DNA of 33,857 nt, from NCBI GenBank assembly GCA_934589145.1, contig CAKTNW010000021.1, positions 1 through 33,857 of the forward strand, read 5' to 3'. Below the pieces are notes generated by a model. That model saw nothing but the letters and a program-made list of their open reading frames with translations, made no database searches and was not told the DNA's origin. Position numbers and translations under genes: made by a program. Shown in pieces: positions 7,046 to 16,081 of this stretch. Position 1 is the stretch's first letter. Every line of letters starts with the position of its first letter. The stretch comes from an uncultured Oscillospiraceae bacterium (GTDB taxonomy: Bacteria > Bacillota > Clostridia > Oscillospirales > Oscillospiraceae).

Positions 7046-7915
7046 TCACGCTTCGGCCCGCAGGGTATCGCGTACCCGCATGAGGGCCTTGCCCAGGATG
7101 CTCTGGCCCTGCCATTGGGCCACATCCTGGTGCCGGGGATCGTCCAAGGGGATGCCGATGCCCCAGATGCGGTCGTTGGGGGAGCACTCGGCGATCAGGG
7201 CGTCGCCGGTGGCGAGAAGCTGGTGCTTCAGGCCGCTGTTCTGGCCGAATTTGGCCAGCAGGCCCCGGTAGATGACCTCCTGCCGCACCGCCGTCCATTT
7301 GGCGTCGTCATAGGGGGTGATGGCCCGGCCCAGCAGCTTCACCGTCTTAGGATCGGGATTTTCCATCACGCGGGCGGCGGTGGCCTCGTCGCCGCAGCAC
7401 AGCGCCTTCTGGCGCATGAGATACTGCTCGGCATTGAGATACGTCACGCCGTCCACGGTGAACACCGCCGGATACCAGTTGCTGAACCAGCCGTTGGGGC
7501 CGTATTCGTGGAAGAAGCCCACCACCGGCCCGGTCACCGGTGCGTCCCGCTCCGTGACGGCAAATTCCTCATATAGGTCATATGTCCGCTGATCCGGGGC
7601 CAGCAGCGTCACGGCCAGTGCCGCGTCCGGATGGGCCTTGCCCCAGCTGCCCACCGCCACCAGCGCCACGGGGACGGCAAACTGGGGCGGCCAGCCGCCT
7701 GCCGCGCCCACCGTGGGGATCTCGACAGCGGAGCATCCCGCCGCCAGCGCGGCGTCCAGCGCCGCGGTGTAGCACGCGGTCAGCGCCGCCGTTTCATGGG
7801 GCCGCCCGTCATAGACCGGCGGCGTCAGGGGGACGGTGATGGCGCCGTCCCGGGCCGCGGCGCGGCACAGGCTTCCGCCGCCCGCGGCACTGTCCAGCCG
7901 GAAGGAGAGTTCCAT
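7046..7915 (-). CDS. Macro-like domain fused to NADAR (YbiA/DUF1768) domain protein
   Basis: 289 residues in two parts. Residues about 1-125 resemble the C-terminal half of a macrodomain: ALTACYTAALDAALAAGC, then EIPTVGAAGGWPP (macro proteins have a similar FPAIGTG-YP stretch) and AVTLLAPDQRTYDLYEEF. The usual N-terminal macro strand with its Asn-rich ADP-ribose loop is not visible. Residues about 135-289 are a NADAR domain: FFHEYGPNGWFSNWYP, TYLNAEQYLMRQKA (the catalytic Glu region), QLLATGDALIAECSPND and IWGIGI. NADAR proteins are N-glycosidases acting on early riboflavin intermediates or removing ADP-ribose from guanosine, so a role in NAD/ADP-ribose metabolism is inferred. The start lies 3 nt after the stop of the M18 aminopeptidase gene, so they are co-transcribed. 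Confidence 0.8.
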   Translation of the reverse strand: MELSFRLDSAAGGGSLCRAAARDGAITVPLTPPVYDGRPHETAALTACYTAALDAALAAGCSAVEIPTVGAAGGWPPQFAVPVALVAVGSWGKAHPDAALAVTLLAPDQRTYDLYEEFAVTERDAPVTGPVVGFFHEYGPNGWFSNWYPAVFTVDGVTYLNAEQYLMRQKALCCGDEATAARVMENPDPKTVKLLGRAITPYDDAKWTAVRQEVIYRGLLAKFGQNSGLKHQLLATGDALIAECSPNDRIWGIGIPLDDPRHQDVAQWQGQSILGKALMRVRDTLRAEA

Positions 7916-7918
7916 CGG

Positions 7919-9310
7919 TCACGCCTTCTCGAACGCCGCCTTCATGCAGCGATAGGTCATGTAGCAGTCCAGCTTGCCCACGGTCTCATAGGGGGCATGC
8001 ATGCTCAGCACGGGGACGCCCGCGTCGATGGTGTCGATGTTGCGCTTGGCCATGTACTTGGCTACGGTACCGCCGCCGCCGGCGTCGGTCTTGCCCAGCT
8101 CGGCCATCTGCCAGAAGATGTTCTCCTCGTTCAGCAGGCGGCGCAGCTTGCCCACCACCTCGGCACTGGCGTCGGAGGCGCCGGACTTGCCGCCTGCGCC
8201 GGTGTACTTGCACAGGCCGATGCCGTAGTTGACATAGGCGGCGTTGTTCTTTTCATACACCTCGGCAAAGTTGGGGTCATAGGCGGCGGTCACGTCGGCG
8301 CTGATGCAGAAGGAGTTGGCGAAGCAGTCCCGCAGCAGCACGCCCTGGCTGTCGCACAGCTCGCCCATGAACTTGTCAAAGGCCTCGGACTGCATGCCGG
8401 ACACGCCCTCGCTGCCGATCTCCTCCTTGTCGGCGAAGATACACACGCCGGTGCGGACGGGATCCTTGGCGTCGAAGATACCGGCCAGCTCGGCATAGGC
8501 GCAGACGCGGTCGTCGTGGCCGTAGCTGGCGATGAGGCTGCGGTCAAAGCCGATGTCGCGGGCGTGACCGGCGGGGACGGCCTCCAGCTCGGCGGAGATG
8601 AAGTCCTCCTCCACCATGCCGTATTTCTCATGCAGAAGCTGCATGACGGCCAGCTTGAAGCGCTTCTTCTCGTCCTGATCCTCCACCGGCATGGAGCCCA
8701 CCAGAATATTCAGGCTCTCGCTGGGGATGGCCTCGTTCAGGGGTTTTTTGCCCTGCTCACGGCCCAGGTGGGGCAGCAGGTCGTTGATGATGAACTGGGG
8801 ATCCTCGGGCTTGTCGCCGATATGGACGGGCATCACCGTGCCGTCGGCCAGTGTCACCACGCCGTGGAGCTCCAGGGGGATGGTGACCCAGTGGTACTTG
8901 CGGATGCCGCCGTAGTGATGGGTCTTGAGATAGGCCAGCTCCGCGTCCTCATACAGGGGCCGGGGCTTCAGATCCAGGCGGGGCGCGTCGGTGTGGGCGG
9001 CGGCGATGACGGCGCCCTTGGACAGGGGCTCTCTGCCGATGACGGCCAGCATGATGCCCTTGCCCCGGTTGTTGCAGTACACCTTGTCGCCGGTCTTGAG
9101 GGGCATGCCGGGCTGATACGCCACAAAGCCCCGCTTCTCGGCCAGCTCGATGCAGTAGTCCACGCACAGACGCTCGGTCTTGCCGTGGTTCAGAAAGTCC
9201 TTGTAATCCTCGCAATAGGCGTGCATGGCGGCCTTTTCGCTCTCCGGCAGGCGGTCATAGCCGTTCTCCGGCGCGTACAGCAGGGCCTTGCTCAGCTTGC
9301 TTTCGCTCAT
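7919..9310 (-). CDS. M18 family aminopeptidase
   Basis: 463 residues, normal for M18 (aspartyl aminopeptidase-like) zinc enzymes. Metal-site motifs are in order: AAHTDAPRLDLK (first His/Asp), FADKEEIGSEG (catalytic Glu-Glu pair), a central Asp region SYGHDDRVCAY, and LSMHAPYETVGKLDCYMTYRC with the last His ligand. These cytosolic dodecameric enzymes trim N-terminal residues from peptides, supplying amino acids, which fits an amino-acid-fermenting organism. AGGAGG stands before the ATG, and a promoter candidate is at 9348-9376. It is the first gene of a two-gene minus-strand operon with the macro/NADAR protein. Confidence 0.93.
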   Translation of the reverse strand: MSESKLSKALLYAPENGYDRLPESEKAAMHAYCEDYKDFLNHGKTERLCVDYCIELAEKRGFVAYQPGMPLKTGDKVYCNNRGKGIMLAVIGREPLSKGAVIAAAHTDAPRLDLKPRPLYEDAELAYLKTHHYGGIRKYHWVTIPLELHGVVTLADGTVMPVHIGDKPEDPQFIINDLLPHLGREQGKKPLNEAIPSESLNILVGSMPVEDQDEKKRFKLAVMQLLHEKYGMVEEDFISAELEAVPAGHARDIGFDRSLIASYGHDDRVCAYAELAGIFDAKDPVRTGVCIFADKEEIGSEGVSGMQSEAFDKFMGELCDSQGVLLRDCFANSFCISADVTAAYDPNFAEVYEKNNAAYVNYGIGLCKYTGAGGKSGASDASAEVVGKLRRLLNEENIFWQMAELGKTDAGGGGTVAKYMAKRNIDTIDAGVPVLSMHAPYETVGKLDCYMTYRCMKAAFEKA

Positions 9311-9347
9311 GGATGATTCCTCCTCATATTAAATGGTCTCTACCGCC

Positions 9348-9376
9348 ATCCTACCATAGAACCGCCGCCTTTGCAA
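9348..9376 (-). promoter_or_regulatory. Promoter of the M18 aminopeptidase operon
   Basis: On the minus strand TTGCAA (9376-9371), 17-bp spacer, TAGGAT (9353-9348). It stands back to back with the csoR promoter, whose -35 box starts at 9385, so the two divergent operons share a short control region. Confidence 0.6.
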
Positions 9377-9384
9377 GGGGCGGC

Positions 9385-9434
9385 TTGACAATGGGGCGGG
9401 GGAGAAGTATAATCTCCCTATACCCCATAGGGTA
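9385..9434 (+). promoter_or_regulatory. csoR promoter and CsoR-type operator
   Basis: TTGACA (9385-9390), 17-bp spacer, TATAAT (9408-9413), a perfect consensus. Just downstream, TACCC-CATA-GGGTA (9421-9434) is an inverted repeat of the type bound by CsoR/RcnR-family metalloregulators. It covers the expected +1 region and runs directly into the GGAGG ribosome-binding site (9435-9439), indicating autorepression. Confidence 0.85.
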
Positions 9435-9447
9435 GGAGGGATCGACA

Positions 9448-9723
9448 ATGAAGCAATGCATGGACGCGGACAACCTGCACCGCAGGCTGAAAAAGATCAT
9501 CGGCCAGGTACAGGCCATTGACCGGATGATCGACGAGGACGTCCCCTGCGAGGATGTGCTGGCCCAGATCAACGCGGCGAAATCCGCCCTTCACGGCTGC
9601 GGCAAGGTGGTGCTGGAGGGACACATCAAGCACTGTGTTCGGGACGGCATCCAGCACGGCGACGCCGACAAGACCATCGAGAGCTTCACCAAGGCGGTGG
9701 AGCGGTTTTCCAACATGGGATAA
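9448..9723 (+). CDS. CsoR-family (DUF156) metal-sensing transcriptional repressor
   Basis: 91 residues, all-helical, the typical length. The copper-sensing set of the CsoR group is visible: Cys34 (DVPCEDVL), His59 and Cys63 (HIKHC), corresponding to the Cys-His-Cys Cu(I) site of CsoR. The helix LHRRLKKIIGQVQAIDRMIDE is the family signature. A Cu(I) sensor is the best reading; persulfide or nickel sensors of the same family are alternatives. Such proteins are tetramers that leave DNA on metal binding. An operator-like repeat lies in its own promoter. No copper ATPase or chaperone gene is adjacent: the terminator at 9729-9761 closes the transcript immediately, so its targets must be elsewhere. 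Confidence 0.92.
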   Translation: MKQCMDADNLHRRLKKIIGQVQAIDRMIDEDVPCEDVLAQINAAKSALHGCGKVVLEGHIKHCVRDGIQHGDADKTIESFTKAVERFSNMG

Positions 9724-9728
9724 GGTTC

Positions 9729-9761
9729 AAAAAAAGAGGGAGCACAGCTCCCTCTTTTTTT
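9729..9761 (+). terminator. Intrinsic terminator of csoR, between convergent csoR and glmS
   Basis: GAGGGAGC (9736-9743), loop ACA, GCTCCCTC (9747-9754), flanked by seven A and seven T, so it should work in both directions and also serve glmS. Beyond it (9781-9800) is half of a GCCCCTAC-type intergenic repeat. Confidence 0.92.
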
Positions 9762-9810
9762 CGTTTCATATAGTGGTATCGAACGCGCCGCCCCTACGAG
9801 AAGATACCTT

Positions 9811-11646
<1,836 letters not shown>

Positions 11647-11699
11647 AATGTCGTACCTCCTGATACAATCTCGATTGCAAATATCAAAAGGACAAACGC

Positions 11700-11988
11700 G
11701 CAGTCATCTGTCATTTTCTTCTCCGGCGGCAGCGGCTTTGTTTTGCGGTCGCCCGCATATTTGTCCGCGGCCTGACGTACCCGAAGGCGGTACGGGAGAG
11801 CACCCGCCGAATGCTTCGATACTCTCTCCTCCTCGTCGTCCTCTGCATATGAATGACTGCCATAAATGGCGGCTGACGGCAGATTTTTCGTCAAGACAAG
11901 GCGCAAAAGCACAGGAATACCGGGTGTATTTCAAGCTTTTGCAACGCCGTATTGGCGAAAAAGATCCGTCAGCAGAGGCGCTGGCGCT
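11700..11988 (-). ncRNA. glmS ribozyme (GlcN6P-responsive self-cleaving riboswitch)
   Basis: On the minus strand the conserved core is unmistakable: GACGAGG (11837-11831), then the P3 stem GGAGAG...CTCTCC enclosing AGTATCGAAGCATTCGG and CGGGTG. The cleavage-site strand is best assigned to A-GCGCCAG, with cleavage between A11988 and G11987, because the following CCTCTGC (11978-11972) pairs perfectly with GCAGAGG (11846-11840) just before GACGAGG, forming P2. P2 then encloses about 125 nt, far longer than usual, and contains the dispersed hairpin element at 11874-11971. The 3' boundary (about 11700) is approximate. A second GCGCC (11904-11900) inside the insert gives only a weak alternative P2. 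Cleavage on GlcN6P destabilises the glmS mRNA. Confidence 0.93.
11874..11971 (-). repeat. Dispersed three-tier hairpin element, copy A (inside glmS ribozyme P2)
   Basis: 98 bp. Read on the minus strand: outer stem TGACGG/CCGTCA (ends 11971 and 11874), TTTTTCG-type arm (CTTTTTCG/CGAAAAAT, 11962-11956 and 11890-11884), middle stem GCAAAAGC/GCTTTTGC (11942-11935 and 11910-11903), inner stem GAAATAC-ACCCG-GTATTCC (11932-11914). Inner stem and T/A arm are shared with copies B (27956-28055) and C (31965-32064); outer and middle stems differ in sequence but keep pairing. Confidence 0.85.
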
Positions 11989-12072
11989 TTGTGTCGGGGT
12001 GATAGCTTTCCCGAAAGTCCTCCTTTCCTCTGCGCTGGGGACGGTGGAAGCGTCCCGTATTCATAAATATAT

Positions 12073-12100
12073 AAAATCGGCCACGGATGTGACCGGTTTT
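12073..12100. terminator. Hairpin with A/T-rich ends between glmS and yetF-like gene
   Basis: AAAATCGGCCAC (12073-12084) pairs with GTGACCGGTTTT (12089-12100), with two positions as G-U in RNA, and a GGAT loop. It could be a terminator of upstream minus- or plus-strand readthrough. The remaining leader (11989-12072) shows no coding potential; a convincing glmS promoter was not identified. Confidence 0.45.
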
Positions 12101-12162
12101 ATCGCGTTGGGCAATATTTTTTGAAAAACCGTCCATACTCCATGAAAAAGGAGTTGATATTG

Positions 12163-12846
12163 ATGATCACCGCGTTTTTCCGCACGGTGCTGCTGTATGT
12201 CCTGCTGATCCTGGGCCTGCGCCTGACCGGCAAGCGGCAGATCGGCCAGTTGGAGCCCATCGAATTTGTCCTGATGATGCTGCTCAGTGACCTGGCCTCC
12301 GTGCCCATGCAGGATTTCGGCCTGCCCCTTCTGCAGGGCATCGTCCCCATCGCCACGCTGCTGGCCCTCAGCACCCTGCTCAGCGGCGTCAGCCTGCTGA
12401 GCATCCGCTTCCGCTCCCTCATCTGCGGTGAGCCCACGCTGATCGTCCGGGACGGGGTTTTGCAGCAGTCGGCCATGAAGCGCAGCCGCCTGACGCTGGA
12501 CGAGGTCCTGGAGGAGCTGCGGGTGCAGGGGGTGTCGTCCCTGGCGGACGTGAAGTACGCCGTGCTGGAGACCAGCGGCCAGTTGAGCGTGCTGCTGCGC
12601 GCCGACGCGCAGCCCGTCACGCCCCGGCAGATGGGTATGCAGGTGGCCGACGATGTGTTCCTGCCGGTGATCCTCATCGACAACGGCCGCCTGATGGGCA
12701 GCAATCTCCGGAAGATGGGGCTGGACGACAAGTGGCTGCAGAAGCAGCTGAAGGCCCACCGGGTACACCGGGTGCAGGATGTGTTCCTGATGACGGTGGA
12801 TCGGGGCGGCAGCGTGGTGCTGGCCAAAAAGGAGGCGGCGCGATGA
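12163..12846 (+). CDS. YetF/YdfS family membrane protein (DUF421)
   Basis: 227 residues from the preferred ATG at 12163, which follows AAGGAG by 10 nt and gives the usual family start (ITAFFRTVLLYVLLILGLRLTGKRQIGQLEP); in-frame TTG and ATG codons upstream lack a better ribosome-binding site. Two or three N-terminal helices are followed by the soluble YetF domain, with the signatures RLTGKRQIGQLEPIEFVLMM, ICGEPTLIVRDGVL and LDEVLEELRVQGVSSLADVKYAVLE. In spore formers, homologues have been linked to spore or membrane functions; the biochemical role is unknown. The stop overlaps the ATG of the DUF4363 gene (ATGA), a pairing common in Clostridia. Confidence 0.9.
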   Translation: MITAFFRTVLLYVLLILGLRLTGKRQIGQLEPIEFVLMMLLSDLASVPMQDFGLPLLQGIVPIATLLALSTLLSGVSLLSIRFRSLICGEPTLIVRDGVLQQSAMKRSRLTLDEVLEELRVQGVSSLADVKYAVLETSGQLSVLLRADAQPVTPRQMGMQVADDVFLPVILIDNGRLMGSNLRKMGLDDKWLQKQLKAHRVHRVQDVFLMTVDRGGSVVLAKKEAAR

Positions 12847-13223
12847 AGGCACTCCGGATCGCCATTATCACCCTGGTGCTGCTGATGGCCGCGGGCCTTG
12901 CCAACAGCGCCTATCTCACCGCCCGGTGCCGTGACTGGACGGCGCGGCTGGATGCCGTCACCGCCGCCGCCGAGAGCGGCGACTGGGACGCCGCGGCAGG
13001 GGAGATGGCCGCCCTCCGGGCCGACTGGCAGAAAAAGCAGAGCTATCTCCACATCACCCTGCAGCACGGGGAGATCAACGAGGCGGACACCCTGCTGCAC
13101 CAGTGCGCGCTGTATGTGGACAGCCGGGATCAGGATGCCCTCGCCGACGCGGCGGTGCAGCTTACGCTGCAATTCGACCGCCTGGCAGAACTGGAGCAGT
13201 TGAGTATCAAGAATGTGCTGTAG
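12843..13223 (+). CDS. DUF4363 family protein, membrane-anchored
   Basis: 126 residues. An N-terminal hydrophobic anchor (IAIITLVLLMAAGLANSAYL) is followed by an external helical domain with many Trp/Asp/Ala (DWTARLDAVTAAAESGDWDAA, ADWQKKQSYLHITLQHGEIN), as in DUF4363 proteins encoded beside YetF proteins in Clostridia. The function is unknown; the coupling ATGA to the yetF-like gene (12843-12846) suggests the two proteins act together at the membrane. There is no separate promoter, and no clear terminator: the gene runs into a palindrome-rich gap. Confidence 0.85.
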   Translation: MKALRIAIITLVLLMAAGLANSAYLTARCRDWTARLDAVTAAAESGDWDAAAGEMAALRADWQKKQSYLHITLQHGEINEADTLLHQCALYVDSRDQDALADAAVQLTLQFDRLAELEQLSIKNVL

Positions 13224-13247
13224 CTGGCATATCGCCGGTAGAAATCC

Positions 13248-13326
13248 GTAGGGCGGGGCCCATGTGCCCCGCCGACGATGGTGCGATGGGGTGCCGGTGC
13301 GGCGGGCCACATGGGGCCCGCCCTAC
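13248..13326. repeat. Long GC-rich inverted repeat (GTAGGGCGGG ... CCCGCCCTAC)
   Basis: About 26 bp at 13248-13273 are inverted at 13301-13326 with only a few mismatches: GTAGGGCGGGGCCCATGTG against the complement GTAGGGCGGGCCCCATGTG. The ends GTAGGGCG are those of the other intergenic palindromes in the window. A cruciform-forming dispersed repeat is likely; no coding signal is present. Confidence 0.75.
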
Positions 13327-13434
13327 ATGTAAACCGTCTCTGCTGCTTTGCAGGGGCCGATGCCCACGCAGCGGAACGAGTACCCTTGGGGTACCCCTCC
13401 TGTTCGGTTTACGATGGCAGTTTCGTTGAACGGC

Positions 13435-13571
13435 GGGCGGGGTAGAACCCCGCCCCTACGCACGGTGTGCGACGGTGCGAAGCGATATCGGCCCGTAGGG
13501 GCGACCCTTGCGGTCGACCGCGTAGACAACGCCTGCCGCCGATCCGGGCGGCCGCAAGGGCCGCCCCTACG
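13435..13571. repeat. Cluster of further GTAGGGGCG-type palindromes downstream of nrdR
   Basis: At least three more members lie here: GGGCGGGGT-AGA-ACCCCGCCC (13435-13454), a copy beginning GTAGGGGCGACCCTTGCGG (about 13495), and GGGCGGCC-GCAA-GGGCCGCCCCTAC (13547-13570). Together with 13248-13326 they fill the 368-bp gap between the DUF4363 gene and nrdR. The last one may also end the minus-strand nrdR transcript, though no T-run is visible. Confidence 0.65.
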
Positions 13572-13591
13572 AAATGGTAAAGCGCGCCCGC

Positions 13592-14047
13592 TTATTTCTC
13601 GTTCAGCAGCTTGTTCAGCTCCGACATGAAGGTGTTGATATCCTTGAACTGGCGGTACACGCTGGCGAAGCGGACGTAGGCCACCTCGTCGGCGGCCTTC
13701 AGCTTCTCCATGACCTTTTCGCCGATGACCTCGGTGCTGGTCTCCCGCTCCAGGGAGTTCTGCAGCTCCTGCTCGATCTCCAGGGCCATGCGCTCCATGT
13801 CCGCCACGGGGACGGGCCGCTTTTCGCAGGAGCGCTGGATACCCCGCAGCACCTTGCTGCGGTCAAAGCTCTGGCGGCTGCCGTCCTTCTTGATGACCAC
13901 CATGGGCAGGCTCTCCACCGTCTCATAGGTGGTGAAGCGCTTTTCGCACTTGAGACATTCCCGGCGGCGGCGGATGCTGCTGCCCTCGTCGGCGGGGCGG
14001 GAGTCTACCACCTTGCTCTCTTTATATCCGCAATAGGGGCATTTCAT
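13592..14047 (-). CDS. nrdR: Transcriptional repressor NrdR
   Basis: 151 residues, typical length. An N-terminal zinc ribbon has two Cys pairs (CPYCG and CLKCEKRF) with the hallmark [19 protein letters not shown] between and after them. An ATP-cone domain follows, [22 protein letters not shown], which binds ATP/dATP. NrdR represses ribonucleotide reductase genes when dATP is high, by binding paired NrdR boxes. No nrd gene is nearby, so it acts in trans. GGAGG lies before the ATG. A TATAAT (14123-14118, minus strand) sits about 70 bp upstream. Confidence 0.97.
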   Translation of the reverse strand: MKCPYCGYKESKVVDSRPADEGSSIRRRRECLKCEKRFTTYETVESLPMVVIKKDGSRQSFDRSKVLRGIQRSCEKRPVPVADMERMALEIEQELQNSLERETSTEVIGEKVMEKLKAADEVAYVRFASVYRQFKDINTFMSELNKLLNEK

Positions 14048-14359
14048 CTCTCTTTGTCCTCCTGTCCTTCCGGCGGATCATGCCGCCAGAGCGATTTTGC
14101 ACACAATAACCGTAAACATTATACCATAGAAGCACAAGATGTGGTAGTCCTTTTTTCGCTTTTTTCGCGTATTCTGGAGAGAAAACCGGTACCCACCGCC
14201 CGGGACGGGCATAGGATGGGATAGCCCGGCCCCGGCAGATGGCGGACGGGTGTATAAACCGGCGGCACGCCGGGGACAATGGATATGACCTGATACCCAT
14301 TGGGTAATTTCCCGGGGCTGCCGCCGGGCGGCCACGAAACGATACGGAGTGTGAACTTT
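14048..14359. other. Divergent control region between nrdR and mazF-like gene
   Basis: 312 bp without a gene. It holds the nrdR -10 box TATAAT (minus strand 14123-14118; no good -35) and several GC-rich partial palindromes (for example CCGGCGGCACGCCGG near 14259). The short plus-strand ATG frames here are at most about 21 codons, and none resembles a MazE/CopG-type antitoxin. Confidence 0.55.
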
Positions 14360-14725
14360 GTGGATACAACTGTCAAGCGCGGAGAGATCTATTACGCCGA
14401 CCTGAGCCCCGTGGTGGGCAGCGAGCAGGGCGGCGTCCGGCCGGTGCTGATCGTGCAGAACGACACGGGCAACCGCCACAGCCCCACGGTGATCGCGGCG
14501 GCCATCACCTCGCAGATGGGCAAGGCCAAGCTGCCCACCCATATCGAGCTGCAGGCCATGCGCTACGGCCTGCCCAAGGAGTCGGTGATCCTGCTGGAGC
14601 AGGTGCGCACGCTGGATAAGCAGCGCCTGCGCCAGCGGATGGGCCAGGTGGACAGCGATGTGATGGAGCGTGTGGACGCCGCCATCGCCGTCAGCTTCGG
14701 CCTGCCCCAGTCCCGGCTGGTATGA
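14360..14725 (+). CDS. MazF/PemK-type endoribonuclease (EndoA/NdoA-like toxin)
   Basis: 121 residues from the GTG at 14360, which has GGAG 10 nt upstream and gives the same start as Bacillus EndoA; a GTG at 14351 and a TTG at 14300 are less likely. The chain [31 protein letters not shown] is almost that of the Bacillus enzyme, including the catalytic Arg in GGVRP and the Thr in the [12 protein letters not shown] strand. MazF enzymes cut single-stranded mRNA at short motifs (UACAU for the Bacillus one). No antitoxin gene precedes it, whereas Bacillus has ndoAI directly upstream. In many Clostridia mazF follows alr, but here alr is 8 kb away. The gene is monocistronic, ended by 14727-14763. Confidence 0.93.
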   Translation: MDTTVKRGEIYYADLSPVVGSEQGGVRPVLIVQNDTGNRHSPTVIAAAITSQMGKAKLPTHIELQAMRYGLPKESVILLEQVRTLDKQRLRQRMGQVDSDVMERVDAAIAVSFGLPQSRLV

Positions 14726-14726
14726 A

Positions 14727-14763
14727 AAAATATCCCCGCATCCATCGGATGCGGGGATATTTT
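14727..14763 (+). terminator. Intrinsic terminator of the mazF-like gene
   Basis: AAAATATCCCCGCATCC (14727-14743), short loop, complement to 14763 ending in ATATTTT; starts 2 nt after the stop codon. Confidence 0.9.
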
Positions 14764-14772
14764 CGTGTCGAA

Positions 14773-14801
14773 TTGACAGCGTGACCGGAATGTGGTACGA
14801 T
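14773..14801 (+). promoter_or_regulatory. Promoter of the 407-aa membrane protein gene
   Basis: TTGACA (14773-14778), 17-bp spacer, TACGAT (14796-14801), 35 bp before the ATG at 14837; AGGGGAG serves as ribosome-binding site. Confidence 0.75.
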
Positions 14802-14836
14802 TTCCTGAGAAATAAGCGGGATAAGGGGAGAATCGC

Positions 14837-16060
14837 ATGAAGGTATTATGGGGCACAAGTCTGGATCCCATCCGGGACGGCGACCGGTTTGACGGCGAGG
14901 TATTCGCCGCGGCGGAGACGGATGACACGCTGCTGCGCGCGCTGGACGACGCGGTGGAGCAGGAGGAGAAGATCATCATGGACGCGGAGCTGCCGCTGGG
15001 ATGGGGAATCATCAAATGGCTCGGCGGGGCCATGTTTCTGCTCTACTGCACAAGCGCGTTGAAAGCGGATGTTACACTGGAGGAGGGCTATCACAACGCG
15101 CCGGGTCTGTTCTGGGCCGCCGTGATCGGCGGACTGATCTGGCTGGTGCTGTTGCTGGTGGAAAATCACCGCAAGAACAGCCTGAGCACCAGCAAAGAGC
15201 GCTCCGCCATCCGCCAGCGGACGAAAAAAGCGCTGCAAGCCTACCATGACGCGCTGGACGTGCCGGAGAACGCGGTGGAGGTGGACGTGCTGGCCATGCA
15301 TTACCGGCAGCGGGACGGCGAGATAAAGCCGGTGAAAAGCGGCGGCGAATTCAGCAACACGCCGGTGTATATGTGGCGCAAGGGGGACGCCCTCTGCATC
15401 GCGGACGCCAGCGTCCGGATGGAGATCCCGCTTGCCTGCATGACCGGGCTGGCAAGCCGCCGGGGCACCGTGCGGCTGGACGATTGGAACAAGCGGCGCA
15501 GTTGGCGGCAGTATAAGGCACAGGGCGTCTATGCCGGCAAGCAGGGCATCTTCGTCAAGAGCTACTGCATCCTGTCCATGCAGTACAGGGGCGAGACGTA
15601 CCAGCTATGGCTGCCGGGCCACGAGAAGGACATCATCGAGAAGCTGACCGGCTGTCAGGCCGTGGAGCAGCGGCTGTCCCGCGCTGACCACAAGCGGAAC
15701 GAGAGCATCGCCCGCCGGGAGAAGGAAAAGCCGAAGTCCCGCTGGCGTCTGCCAGAGAATTTTCTGGAGTACTTCATGCCCGACTCCGACGATGACTTCA
15801 AGGAGGAGCACCCGCGGCTGTATCCGCTGCTGGTCATCCTGGGCTGCGTGGCCTTTATCGCGCCGCTGCTGGTCTACTGCCTTTGGATAGGCGAGGCCAA
15901 CCTGTGGGCGCTCTTAGGCGTCGCCGGGGCCTTTATCATGGGCATCGGCATGTTCAATATCGTGGCGGCCATCCTCCACCAGTATCTGGGCCACGTCGTC
16001 ACCATCGGCTGCTTCCTGCTGGGCGGCGTGATGATCGGCGTCAGCCTGCTGCTGATCTGA
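14837..16060 (+). CDS. Membrane protein of unknown function (four helices, large soluble middle)
   Basis: 407 residues; I do not recognise the family. Residues 1-55 are acidic and soluble. Two membrane helices follow (WGIIKWLGGAMFLLYCTSAL and FWAAVIGGLIWLVLLLVE), then a ~200-residue soluble domain with a basic start (KNSLSTSKERSAIRQRTKK) and beta-strand-like stretches (YMWRKGDALCIADASVRMEIPL, GKQGIFVKSYCILSMQYRG). A charged linker and two or three C-terminal helices (PLLVILGCVAFIAPLLVYCL, FIMGIGMFNIVAAIL, VTIGCFLLGGVMIGVSLLLI) end the protein. The soluble part resembles membrane proteins that display a PH- or YcxB-like domain on the cytoplasmic side, but this is only an impression. It has its own promoter and terminator and converges on the XRE-membrane regulator, which also carries a bilobed membrane layout. 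Confidence 0.8.
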   Translation: MKVLWGTSLDPIRDGDRFDGEVFAAAETDDTLLRALDDAVEQEEKIIMDAELPLGWGIIKWLGGAMFLLYCTSALKADVTLEEGYHNAPGLFWAAVIGGLIWLVLLLVENHRKNSLSTSKERSAIRQRTKKALQAYHDALDVPENAVEVDVLAMHYRQRDGEIKPVKSGGEFSNTPVYMWRKGDALCIADASVRMEIPLACMTGLASRRGTVRLDDWNKRRSWRQYKAQGVYAGKQGIFVKSYCILSMQYRGETYQLWLPGHEKDIIEKLTGCQAVEQRLSRADHKRNESIARREKEKPKSRWRLPENFLEYFMPDSDDDFKEEHPRLYPLLVILGCVAFIAPLLVYCLWIGEANLWALLGVAGAFIMGIGMFNIVAAILHQYLGHVVTIGCFLLGGVMIGVSLLLI

Positions 16061-16081
16061 TGCTGCTATGATGCTGCTATG

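Noticed and set aside
5220..7298. 692-codon minus-strand open frame across iscS and iscU
   Set aside because: Spans two well-identified genes and a terminator; low-complexity composition; no ribosome-binding site.
11900..11905. GCGCC at 11904-11900 (minus) as glmS ribozyme cleavage site
   Set aside because: Its possible P2 has only five pairs including a G-U and lies inside the dispersed element, whose copy C has the same GCGCC without any ribozyme; the A-GCGCCAG at 11988 gives a perfect 7-bp P2.
14239..14310. 21-codon frame upstream of mazF as a MazE antitoxin
   Set aside because: Too short, no ribosome-binding site and no resemblance to a CopG/MazE protein.
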